Below, in pieces: positions 1 to 5,647 of a stretch of 5,647 nucleotides of DNA. How positions within the stretch are numbered: the stretch's first letter is position 1; each line of letters begins with the position of its first letter. The DNA is taken from contig CAJAFJ010000445.1 of the NCBI GenBank assembly GCA_903938955.1, forward strand, positions 1-5,647, given 5' to 3'. The position numbers and the translations under genes were made by a program. The notes beneath the pieces are model-generated. The model did no database searches. It had not been told where the DNA came from and was given only the letters and a program-made list of their open reading frames with translations. The stretch comes from an uncultured beta proteobacterium (GTDB lineage Bacteria > Pseudomonadota > Gammaproteobacteria > Burkholderiales > Burkholderiaceae).

Positions 1-14
1 GTTGACATAAAAAA

Positions 15-605
15 CTACAAAGAACCTTTGGTGGAAGGAATCACACCCTCGGAGCGGGGGTCGATTTCCAACGCAAAGCGCAGCGCACGGGCAAAGGCTT
101 TGAACACGGTCTCGGCTTGGTGATGGGCGTTCTCGCCCCGCAGGTTATCGATGTGCACGGTCGCAAAGGCGTGGTTCACAAAGCCTTGGAAAAACTCGTG
201 GGTCAGTTGGGTATCAAACGCGCCGATCATGCCACTCTTGAACGGCACATTCATGATCAAACCGGGGCGGCCCGACAGGTCGATGACGACGCGGGACAGC
301 GCCTCATCCAGTGGCACATAGGCGTGGCCGTAGCGGCGAATGCCTTTTTTGTCGCCGACTGCCTTCAACACCGCCTGGCCGAAGGCGATGCCCACGTCTT
401 CCACCGTGTGATGTCCGTCAATGTGCAGATCACCGTCGGCGTGGATATCGAGATCGATCATGCCGTGGCGCGCGATCTGGTCCAGCATGTGATCAAAGAA
501 ACCAATGCCGGTATGGAGTTTGGCCACGCCGGTGCCGTCAAGGTTGACTTTGACGGTGATTTTGGTTTCCGCCGTGTTGCGGGTGACTTCAGCAGTTCGA
601 TTCAT
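15..605 (-). CDS. hisB: Imidazoleglycerol-phosphate dehydratase, monofunctional (HisB)
   Basis: HisB dehydrates imidazoleglycerol phosphate to imidazole-acetol phosphate, the substrate of HisC. The 196 residues cover only the dehydratase domain; the N-terminal histidinol-phosphatase domain of the bifunctional E. coli protein is absent, so that step must be supplied by another gene. The two metal-binding repeats typical of the family are clear: [17 protein letters not shown] (32-48, H39) with DGHHTVED (63-70, H65-H66 and E69), and THEFFQGF (135-142, H136) with ENAHHQAE (158-165, H161-H162 and E165). These histidines and glutamates coordinate the two manganese ions. The C-terminus VIPSTKGSL is the conserved tail, so the gene is complete. 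It follows hisC by 55 bp, unlike the overlapping joins elsewhere in this set, and stops 14 bp from the window edge, where more his genes would be expected. Confidence 0.97.
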   Translation of the reverse strand: MNRTAEVTRNTAETKITVKVNLDGTGVAKLHTGIGFFDHMLDQIARHGMIDLDIHADGDLHIDGHHTVEDVGIAFGQAVLKAVGDKKGIRRYGHAYVPLDEALSRVVIDLSGRPGLIMNVPFKSGMIGAFDTQLTHEFFQGFVNHAFATVHIDNLRGENAHHQAETVFKAFARALRFALEIDPRSEGVIPSTKGSL

Positions 606-615
606 AGTTTGGTAT

Positions 616-621
616 TTCTCC
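616..621 (-). promoter_or_regulatory. Probable hisB ribosome binding site
   Basis: On the minus strand GGAGAA lies upstream of the hisB ATG (603-605), with 12 nt between GGAG and the start codon, slightly longer than ideal. It is the only Shine-Dalgarno-like sequence in the gap. It also fixes the start: the ATG at 603-605 gives MNRTAEV, the usual short lead-in of this enzyme. The GG of the site is the terminal GG of the repeat-like sequence, so the two elements abut. Confidence 0.6.
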
Positions 622-646
622 GTTCGTCCTGAGCTTATCGAAGCAC
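620..646. repeat. Putative dispersed intergenic repeat half-site between hisC and hisB
   Basis: In the 55-bp hisC-hisB gap, the plus strand reads CCGTTCGTCCTGAGCTTATC then GAAGCAC. From memory, this resembles a short repeat found in many copies, often in facing pairs, in intergenic DNA of many proteobacteria (core TTCGNCAAGCTCAGGACGAA). Only one arm is present here and one core base differs (TTATCGAA where TTGTCGAA is usual). The outer four bases (TTCG and CGAA) are self-complementary, but the whole does not form a strong hairpin. The repeat identity rests on recollection and is not proven within this window, which holds a single copy. Confidence 0.5.
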
Positions 647-660
647 CCAGCGCGAGCGGT

Positions 661-1770
661 TTAAAGGGATTCTTTCAGTGCGCTCAGCATCAAGCGGTTT
701 TCATCGGCGGTGCCCACCGTCAGACGCAGGCAATTGGCCAGCAGTGGGTGCATTTTAGAAACGTTCTTGACCAAGACCTTGCGCGCCTTCATGCCGTCAA
801 AGGTTTTTTGCGCATCCGGGACCCGCAACAAGATCATATTGGCCTCGCTGGGGTAAGCCCGCACGCCGGGTAATTGAGCCAAAGCCTCGAAAATAATAGC
901 ACGCTGTGCCCGCACATCAAGGGCTTGGCGCCCAAATACGGTCTGATGCTCCAACGCAAACAGGGCACATTCGCAGTTCAGCACGCTGATGTTGTAGGGC
1001 GGGCGCACCTTGTCGAGCTCGGCAATCAGCGCCTTGGGGCCCATCATGTAGCCCAAACGGATACCGGCCAGGCCAAATTTACTGAGCGTGCGCATCAGCA
1101 GCACATGCGAATGGCGTGCCAGCCGGTCGATATAGCTGTTGCTGGCAAAGGGCTGGTAGGCTTCGTCCAAAACAACCAAACCTCCCTGCTCGCCCGCCGC
1201 CAGAATGATCTTCTCGATCACCGCGTCGTCCCACAAATTGGCCGTCGGGTTGTTGGGGTAGGCCAGGTAAGTAATGGCGGGCTGGTGCTCGGCAATGGCG
1301 GCCAACATGGCGGTTTCGTCCAGCTCGAAATCGGCGGTCAGCGGCACGCCGTGAAAGGTCAGGCCCTGCAACTGCGCGCTCATGCCGTACATCACAAAAC
1401 CGGGCACCGGGGCCAGCACACTGGCGGGCTTAAAACCGTTCGCCGCGCTGGGCGGCACGGCGCAGGCCAGCGCCAGCAGGCTGATCAACTCGTCCGAGCC
1501 GTTGCCCAGCATCAGGTCAAACCCATCGGGCAGGCCCGCGTAGCTGGCCAGTGCCTGGCGCAGGTCGTTAACGCGGTGGTCGGGATAGCGATTCAACGCC
1601 AACGCGCCCAGGCGCTGGCCCAATTCGGCTTGCAACTCAACGGGCAGGCGGTGTGGGTTTTCCATCGCATCCAGCTTGACCATGCCCGTGGCATCTTGAA
1701 CCGCATAGGCCTGCATGGCTTGCACGTCCTGGCGGATGCGTTGCAGCGGTTTCAGGCTGAGGTCGCTCAT
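661..1770 (-). CDS. hisC: Histidinol-phosphate aminotransferase (HisC)
   Basis: HisC is a PLP-dependent class I/II aminotransferase that converts imidazole-acetol phosphate and glutamate to histidinol phosphate and 2-oxoglutarate. The 369 residues are a normal length. The fold's markers appear in order: [11 protein letters not shown] (33-43), GNGSDELI (89-96) for cofactor phosphate contact, YPNNPT (171-176) with N174, LDEAY (201-205) with D202 facing the PLP ring nitrogen, and [14 protein letters not shown], in which K231 forms the Schiff base and R238 binds cofactor phosphate. R349 in CLRLTVGT is the substrate-binding arginine. HisC-like enzymes can also act on aromatic amino acids, but placement between hisD and hisB makes histidine synthesis the clear role. 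Its ATG overlaps the hisD TGA, with a GGGGTG run just upstream serving as ribosome binding site. It ends in TAA, 55 bp before hisB. Confidence 0.97.
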   Translation of the reverse strand: MSDLSLKPLQRIRQDVQAMQAYAVQDATGMVKLDAMENPHRLPVELQAELGQRLGALALNRYPDHRVNDLRQALASYAGLPDGFDLMLGNGSDELISLLALACAVPPSAANGFKPASVLAPVPGFVMYGMSAQLQGLTFHGVPLTADFELDETAMLAAIAEHQPAITYLAYPNNPTANLWDDAVIEKIILAAGEQGGLVVLDEAYQPFASNSYIDRLARHSHVLLMRTLSKFGLAGIRLGYMMGPKALIAELDKVRPPYNISVLNCECALFALEHQTVFGRQALDVRAQRAIIFEALAQLPGVRAYPSEANMILLRVPDAQKTFDGMKARKVLVKNVSKMHPLLANCLRLTVGTADENRLMLSALKESL

Positions 1771-3110
1771 GGCGCACCCCGCATCAGCGGCACCTGGGTC
1801 AGGCGCAACTCGGCCGCGCGCGCATGGGCTTGCAGACCTTCGCCATACGCCAGTTCGGCGGCGATCAAGCCCAGCACTTGTGCGCCGGCTTCGCTCACCT
1901 CAATCAAACTGCTTCGTTTCTGAAAATCGTAAACGCCCAAGGGACTGGAAAACCGCGCGGTGCCGCTGGTCGGTAACACATGGTTCGGACCCGCGCAGTA
2001 ATCGCCCAGCGACTCGCTGGTGTAGGCCCCCAGAAAAATCGCCCCCGCGTGCTTGAGCAGCGTCTCCCAGCGGTGCGCATCCCGGCTGCTGACCTCCAGA
2101 TGCTCAGGGGCGATGGCGTTGCTGATATCGCACGCCTCTTCCATGCTGCGGGTGTGGATCAGCGCACCCCGGCCGGTGAGCGACTTGGCGATGATCTCGG
2201 CGCGCGGCATCTCGTTCAACAGGCGATTAATGCTGTGCTGTACTTGCTCGATGTAAGCCAGATCGGGGCACAGCAAAATGCTTTGCGCCAGTTCGTCGTG
2301 CTCGGCCTGGCTGAACAGGTCCATCGCCACCCAGTCCGGCGGCGTGGTGCCATCGGCCAGCACCAGAATTTCGCTCGGCCCGGCAATCATGTCGATGCCG
2401 ACCGTGCCAAAGACGCGGCGCTTGGCGGCGGCGACATAGGCGTTGCCGGGACCGGTGATCTTGTCCACTTTGGGAATGGTCAGCGTGCCGTAGGCCAGTG
2501 CCGCCACGGCCTGTGCACCGCCGACAGTGAAGGCGCGGGTCACACCGGCCACGTAAGCAGCCGCCAGCACCAGCGCATTCTTTTCGCCTTTGGGCGTCGG
2601 CACCACCATGATGATTTCAGCAACACCCGCAACGTGCGCGGGGATGGCGTTCATCAGCACCGAGGACGGATAAGCCGCCTTGCCACCCGGCACGTAAATA
2701 CCCACACGGTCCAGCGGCGTGACCTTTTGTCCCAGCAGCGTGCCGTCTTCGTCGCGATAACTCCAGCTCTCGCCGCTGGCCTTTTTTTGCGCTTCGTGGT
2801 AACTGCGAACGCGTTGGGCCGCAGCTTGCAGCGCCTCGCGCTGCACAGCGGGAATCGCCTCGAACGCGGCTTTGAGCTCGGCTTGGGTCAGTTCCAGCGC
2901 CGCCATCGTGGCGACATTCAGGCCATCAAAACGCGCGGTGTAGTCGAGTACCGCCGCATCGCCACGCTGTTGCACGTCGAGCAAAATGTCGGCCACCCGC
3001 TGCTCAATCGCGGCATCGGCCTCGGCTGACCAATGCAGACGCGCCTTGAAATCAGCCTCAAAGCTGCTGCTAGCGGTTGATAAAAGGGCGGGGGTGGCTA
3101 CAAAAGTCAT
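1767..3110 (-). CDS. hisD: Histidinol dehydrogenase (HisD)
   Basis: HisD carries out the last two steps of histidine synthesis, oxidising L-histidinol to L-histidinal and then to L-histidine with two NAD+, using a zinc ion. The 447 residues are slightly longer than E. coli HisD (434), with the extra length mostly at the N-terminus; key residues are offset by about ten. Visible are [15 protein letters not shown] (139-153), the [12 protein letters not shown] segment (220-231), and the zinc ligands Q268 and H271 in FSQAEHDE, D370 in [13 protein letters not shown] and H429 near the C-terminus. The catalytic pair E336-H337 sits in APEHLE. All expected active-site residues are present. The ATG at 3108-3110 has only a distant GGA upstream and lies within a weak hairpin. 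The stop overlaps the hisC start as ATGA, implying translational coupling. Confidence 0.98.
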   Translation of the reverse strand: MTFVATPALLSTASSSFEADFKARLHWSAEADAAIEQRVADILLDVQQRGDAAVLDYTARFDGLNVATMAALELTQAELKAAFEAIPAVQREALQAAAQRVRSYHEAQKKASGESWSYRDEDGTLLGQKVTPLDRVGIYVPGGKAAYPSSVLMNAIPAHVAGVAEIIMVVPTPKGEKNALVLAAAYVAGVTRAFTVGGAQAVAALAYGTLTIPKVDKITGPGNAYVAAAKRRVFGTVGIDMIAGPSEILVLADGTTPPDWVAMDLFSQAEHDELAQSILLCPDLAYIEQVQHSINRLLNEMPRAEIIAKSLTGRGALIHTRSMEEACDISNAIAPEHLEVSSRDAHRWETLLKHAGAIFLGAYTSESLGDYCAGPNHVLPTSGTARFSSPLGVYDFQKRSSLIEVSEAGAQVLGLIAAELAYGEGLQAHARAAELRLTQVPLMRGAP

Positions 3111-3209
3111 AGCAATTTTTTAATCCGGGCAACTACAGAAAAATTTCATGGCCAGTGCCGCGCTGCGCGTGCGATGACCGCTGAAAAACAAACCATTTGT
3201 GTGGAAATA
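3111..3209 (-). other. hisG-hisD intergenic gap with two tiny linked reading frames and a start-codon hairpin
   Basis: This is the longest non-coding stretch in an otherwise tightly packed gene set. Read on the minus strand, it holds a 16-codon frame (3146-3196, MVCFSAVIARAARHWP) whose TGA overlaps the ATG of a 9-codon frame (3120-3149, MKFFCSCPD). The second frame ends 9 nt before hisD. Neither has a good Shine-Dalgarno sequence and neither resembles anything I recognise, so I do not annotate them as genes. A small GC hairpin (CGCG arms at 3159-3162 and 3166-3169) is not followed by a T tract, so it is not a terminator. I see no convincing -35/-10 pair. The likely reading is that transcription continues from hisG into hisD. 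Confidence 0.5.
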
Positions 3210-3848
3210 TCAAACGACCACGGCCGAAGCAAAGGCATCAATGATCTTGCGAATCGGCGCCTGTTTGAGCTTGAGCGCTGCCTGATTGACCACCAAGCGT
3301 GAGCTGATGTCCATGATGTGCTCAACTTCAACCAGATGATTGGCCTTGAGCGTGTTGCCGGTGGACACCAGATCCACAATGGCATCGGCCAAGCCGACCA
3401 GCGGTGCCAACTCCATACTGCCGTAGAGCTTGATCAAGTCCACATGCACGCCCTTGGTGGCAAAAAATTCACGCGCAATCGCCACGTATTTGGTGGCCAC
3501 CTTCAGCCGTGAGCCCTGCCTGACCGCCGAGGCGTAATCAAAATCCGTGCGCACGGCGACGCTGATGCGGCACTTGGCGATTTGCAAATCCAGCGGTTGG
3601 TACAAGCCGTCGCTGCCATGCTCCAACAGCGTGTCTTTGCCCGTGATACCCATGTCCGCACCGCCGTATTGCACGTAGGTGGGCACATCGGTGGCGCGCA
3701 CCACCAGCACGCGCACATCGGGCTGGTTGGTGGTGAGGATCAGTTTGCGGGATTTTTCCGGGTCTTCCAGCACCTCGATGCCGGCAGCACGCAGCAGCGG
3801 CAGGGTTTCTTCAAAGATACGGCCTTTGGATAAAGCGATGGTGATCAT
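3210..3848 (-). CDS. hisG: ATP phosphoribosyltransferase catalytic subunit, short form (HisG)
   Basis: HisG condenses ATP with PRPP to give phosphoribosyl-ATP, the first and flux-controlling step of histidine synthesis. At 212 residues this is the short form (HisG-S), lacking the C-terminal regulatory domain of the roughly 300-residue long form. In known HisG-S systems, activity and histidine feedback need HisZ, a histidyl-tRNA synthetase paralogue; no hisZ is in this window. The N-terminal [15 protein letters not shown] and the [20 protein letters not shown] stretch are family hallmarks. The HisG signature runs from E146 through G152, D159 and the S162-T-G-N-T PRPP-binding loop, with every position of the pattern satisfied. 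The ATG sits inside the murA stop (ATGA), and upstream there is only a weak purine run, so translation is probably coupled to murA. The protein ends in AVVV, and hisD follows after 99 bp. Confidence 0.97.
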   Translation of the reverse strand: MITIALSKGRIFEETLPLLRAAGIEVLEDPEKSRKLILTTNQPDVRVLVVRATDVPTYVQYGGADMGITGKDTLLEHGSDGLYQPLDLQIAKCRISVAVRTDFDYASAVRQGSRLKVATKYVAIAREFFATKGVHVDLIKLYGSMELAPLVGLADAIVDLVSTGNTLKANHLVEVEHIMDISSRLVVNQAALKLKQAPIRKIIDAFASAVVV

Positions 3849-5110
3849 TTGATTCTTTCAATATCGGCACCCAGGGCACGCAGTTTGGCTTCCATCTGAT
3901 CGTAGCCCCGGTCCAGGTGGTAAATGCGCTCCACCAGGGTTTCGCCTTCCGCCACCAAACCGGCAATCACCAGACTGGCCGAGGCGCGCAAATCGGTCGC
4001 CATCACCACGGCACCGGAGAGTTTTTCAACGCCCTCCACCACCGACACCTTGCCGTCAATCTGAATGTGCGCACCGAGGCGCACCATTTCATTGACGTGC
4101 ATGAAACGGTTCTCAAAAATGGTTTCGGTCACTTTGGCGGTGCCGTGCGAGATGCAGTTAAGCGCCATGAACTGCGCCTGCATGTCGGTCGGAAAACCCG
4201 GGTACTCGGTGGTGCGAAAACTCTGCGCCTTGAGCCGGCCCTGGGACTGCACGCGAATGCCACCGTCCAGCTCGGTGATCGTGGCTCCGGCATCGCGCAG
4301 TTTTTCAACCACCGCTTCCAGGTGCTCGGCACGGCCGTGCTTGAGCACGACATCGCCACCGGTCGCGGCGACCGCGCACAAGAAGGTGCCGGTCTCAATG
4401 CGATCAGCCACCACCTGGTGTTCACAACCATGCAGTTTTTCAACGCCCTGGATACGGATACGGCTGGTGCCGTGGCCTTCAATCTTGGCGCCCATCTTGA
4501 TCAGCATTTCGGCCAAATCGGGAATCTCGGGCTCTTGCGCCGCGTTCTCCAGAATGGTCTCGCCTTCGGCCAGGCAGGCGGCCATCAGAAAGTTTTCGGT
4601 GCCGGTGACCGTCACCATGTCGGTGGCAATGCGGGCACCCTTCAGGCGTGTGCGGCCCTCGGGCAATTTGGCGATCATGTAGCCGTGTTCGACCACAATC
4701 TCGGCACCCATCGCCGTCAGCCCTTTGATATGCTGATCGACCGGGCGCGAACCAATGGCACAGCCGCCGGGCAAGGACACTTTGGCATGGCCAAAACGCG
4801 CCAGCAAGGGTCCCAGCGCCAGCACCGAGGCGCGCATGGTCTTGACCAATTCATAAGGCGCTTCAGGATTGTTAAGCGCGCCTGCATCCACGACCACCTG
4901 ACCATCAGCATCGGCTTCAGCGCTGACGCCCATGTTGCGAATCAGCTTGAGCATGGTGGACACGTCTTGCAAACGCGGCACGTTGCGCAGCGTCACGGGC
5001 TCGGCGGTCAACAGGCAAGCACAGAGTTCCGGCAAGGCTGCGTTTTTGGCGCCGGAAATAAACACCTCACCCGTCAAGGTGCGGCCACCGCGAATCAATA
5101 ATTTGTCCAT
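3845..5110 (-). CDS. murA: UDP-N-acetylglucosamine 1-carboxyvinyltransferase (MurA)
   Basis: MurA transfers the enolpyruvyl group of phosphoenolpyruvate to UDP-N-acetylglucosamine in the cytoplasm, the first committed step of peptidoglycan synthesis. The 421 residues match the family length (E. coli 419). Substrate-binding K22-N23 lie in [10 protein letters not shown]. The active-site loop [11 protein letters not shown] carries C117, the equivalent of E. coli C115, which is the residue alkylated by fosfomycin, plus R122. The [12 protein letters not shown] segment provides the catalytic aspartate D309 (E. coli D305), and RGYD near the C-terminus provides R401 (E. coli R397). Because the cysteine is present rather than aspartate, intrinsic fosfomycin resistance by that substitution is not predicted. 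A weak AGG lies about 9 nt before the ATG. The gene starts 4 bp after the ibaG stop, and its TGA overlaps the hisG ATG as ATGA, indicating one transcript and coupled translation into hisG. Confidence 0.98.
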   Translation of the reverse strand: MDKLLIRGGRTLTGEVFISGAKNAALPELCACLLTAEPVTLRNVPRLQDVSTMLKLIRNMGVSAEADADGQVVVDAGALNNPEAPYELVKTMRASVLALGPLLARFGHAKVSLPGGCAIGSRPVDQHIKGLTAMGAEIVVEHGYMIAKLPEGRTRLKGARIATDMVTVTGTENFLMAACLAEGETILENAAQEPEIPDLAEMLIKMGAKIEGHGTSRIRIQGVEKLHGCEHQVVADRIETGTFLCAVAATGGDVVLKHGRAEHLEAVVEKLRDAGATITELDGGIRVQSQGRLKAQSFRTTEYPGFPTDMQAQFMALNCISHGTAKVTETIFENRFMHVNEMVRLGAHIQIDGKVSVVEGVEKLSGAVVMATDLRASASLVIAGLVAEGETLVERIYHLDRGYDQMEAKLRALGADIERIK

Positions 5111-5114
5111 GTGC

Positions 5115-5357
5115 TTAAGCCTGCTGTGCAGCCCATTCGGCTGGCGTCAAGGCTTGTATCGACAAGGCATGAATCTCATCCGTTTTCATTTTGTCGCCCA
5201 AGGTGGCGTACACCCGCTGGTGGCGCTGAATGGCACGTTTGCCCTCAAACTCAGGCGACACAATGAGGGTGCTCCAGTGGCGACCATCGCCTTCGAGCGT
5301 GATGTAGTCACACACCAGGTTGGCGGCAATCAGGTCTTTGATCTGGTCTGCATTCAT
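5115..5357 (-). CDS. ibaG: BolA-family protein, IbaG/YrbA-like
   Basis: This encodes an 80-residue single-domain BolA-like protein. E. coli IbaG is of similar size and its gene also sits immediately before murA, which supports IbaG rather than BolA proper. BolA-family proteins partner with monothiol glutaredoxins and bind a shared [2Fe-2S] cluster; IbaG has been linked to acid resistance and iron-sulfur handling. Visible family features are the [18 protein letters not shown] segment (about residues 33-50) and the C-terminal [14 protein letters not shown] (62-75), with H63 as the invariant histidine expected to ligate the cluster. A cysteine is present at residue 16. I chose the ATG at 5355-5357 because the domain begins right there ([10 protein letters not shown]). 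An in-frame TTG at 5403-5405 would add 16 residues lacking family character. Neither start has a clear Shine-Dalgarno sequence. The stop lies 4 bp before the murA start. Confidence 0.9.
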   Translation of the reverse strand: MNADQIKDLIAANLVCDYITLEGDGRHWSTLIVSPEFEGKRAIQRHQRVYATLGDKMKTDEIHALSIQALTPAEWAAQQA

Positions 5358-5422
5358 GTCAATATATGTAGTTTTGTGAGGTCGGGCGTTGGCTCCGGGC
5401 CTCAACAGTTTAAAGAAGACGA

Positions 5423-5647
5423 TCAGCCACGAATTTTGTAGCCGCTGCGAAGCAGATACACAGCTACCGCACTCACCCCGGCCAGGGCGGCACCCACCAC
5501 GCTCAGGCTCAGCCAGGGCGACACATCGCTCTGGCCAAAGAAGCCGAACCGGAAACCATCAATCATGTAGAAAAACGGATTCAGGTGACTCACGGTTTGC
5601 CAAAACGGCGGCAACGAATGTATGGAGTAAAAAACGCCACTCAGAAA
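5423..5647 (-). CDS. ABC-2 type transporter permease, C-terminal end (5' part outside window)
   Basis: Only the last 74 codons and the TGA stop are present; the frame stays open to the window edge, so the start lies beyond position 5647. The visible part resembles the C-terminus of YadH-like ABC-2 permeases, the membrane subunits of ATP-driven exporters. It has a GVFYSI segment, a PPFW turn, then LNPFFYMIDGFRFGFFG, the typical signature just before the last membrane span. A hydrophobic stretch of about 20 residues (LSLSVVGAALAGVSAVAVYL) forms the final transmembrane helix, followed by a short basic tail ending KIRG. The ATPase subunit is normally encoded just upstream, out of view. The substrate cannot be told from this fragment. 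A leucine codon (TTG) at 5612-5614 could be mistaken for a start, but the matching residues continue upstream of it. The next gene begins 65 bp downstream, so co-transcription is plausible. Confidence 0.85.
   Translation of the reverse strand, partial: FLSGVFYSIHSLPPFWQTVSHLNPFFYMIDGFRFGFFGQSDVSPWLSLSVVGAALAGVSAVAVYLLRSGYKIRG

Noticed and set aside
1..8. ATG on the minus strand at 6-8, just downstream of hisB, as a possible start of the next gene
   Set aside because: Only eight bases remain and no Shine-Dalgarno precedes it, so no gene can be supported.
874..1923. Long plus-strand open frame (349 codons) opposite hisC and the end of hisD
   Set aside because: Antisense shadow crossing a real gene junction, with the same biased composition and no domain.
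1980..3029. Long plus-strand open frame (349 codons) opposite hisD
   Set aside because: Antisense shadow of hisD. Its composition is rich in R, H, Q and G, it has no family resemblance, and hisD is intact on the other strand.
3159..3169. GC-rich hairpin in the hisG-hisD gap as a terminator
   Set aside because: The stem is only 4 bp and has no adjacent T tract; termination here would cut off hisD, hisC and hisB.
3146..3385. Minus-strand 79-codon frame overlapping the hisG 3' end
   Set aside because: Most of it is hisG read in the wrong frame. Only its last 16 codons fall in the gap, and these are discussed separately as a weak finding.
4021..4449. Three copies of GTTTTTCAAC in murA (4021-4030, 4300-4309, 4435-4444)
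   Set aside because: They encode the same short VEKL motif in the internally repetitive MurA fold; a protein-level repetition, not a DNA repeat element.
3917..5101. Long plus-strand open frame (394 codons) opposite murA
   Set aside because: It is the antisense shadow of murA in GC-rich DNA. Its product is low-complexity (rich in H, G, Q, R) with no recognisable domain, while the opposite strand encodes a complete MurA with all active-site residues.

Overview
The window is a compact, single-direction stretch of bacterial chromosome. All seven recognisable genes lie on the minus strand. Reading with transcription (high to low coordinates), the order is: the 3' end of an ABC-2 type transporter permease, an IbaG/BolA-family gene, murA, hisG, hisD, hisC and hisB. 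Moderately high GC, the short form of HisG, the monofunctional HisB and the ibaG-murA-hisG-hisD-hisC-hisB order all point to a betaproteobacterium of the order Burkholderiales. Protein style suggests the Comamonadaceae (Rhodoferax/Polaromonas-like), but no species can be named from the sequence alone.

Region by region. Positions 5423-5647 hold the last 74 codons of an export-type ABC permease whose start lies outside the window. Positions 5115-5357 encode an 80-residue BolA-like protein. Positions 3845-5110 encode MurA, the first committed enzyme of peptidoglycan synthesis. The murA stop and hisG start overlap as ATGA (3845-3848), so the cell-wall gene runs directly into the histidine genes. 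hisG (3210-3848) is followed by a 99-bp gap, then hisD (1767-3110). hisD overlaps hisC (661-1770) by another ATGA. A 55-bp gap carrying a repeat-like sequence precedes hisB (15-605). No intergenic stretch exceeds 100 bp, and there are no RNA genes, insertion sequences or CRISPR arrays.

How the genes work together. HisG catalyses the first step of histidine synthesis, HisB the dehydration of imidazoleglycerol phosphate, HisC the transamination that follows, and HisD the last two oxidations. HisG is the short form, which needs a HisZ partner encoded elsewhere. HisB lacks the phosphatase domain of the E. coli enzyme, so histidinol-phosphate phosphatase must also be elsewhere. The remaining genes (hisH, hisA, hisF, hisI/E) would be expected beyond position 1 or elsewhere on the chromosome. 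MurA, the IbaG-like protein and the permease belong to envelope or iron-sulfur biology and share only the transcription direction and probably the transcript.

I see no novel system here. This is a conserved housekeeping region. The points worth a second look are small: a dispersed-repeat-like sequence whose edge supplies the likely hisB ribosome binding site, and the hisG-hisD gap, which holds two tiny ATGA-linked reading frames and a weak hairpin over the hisD start codon.
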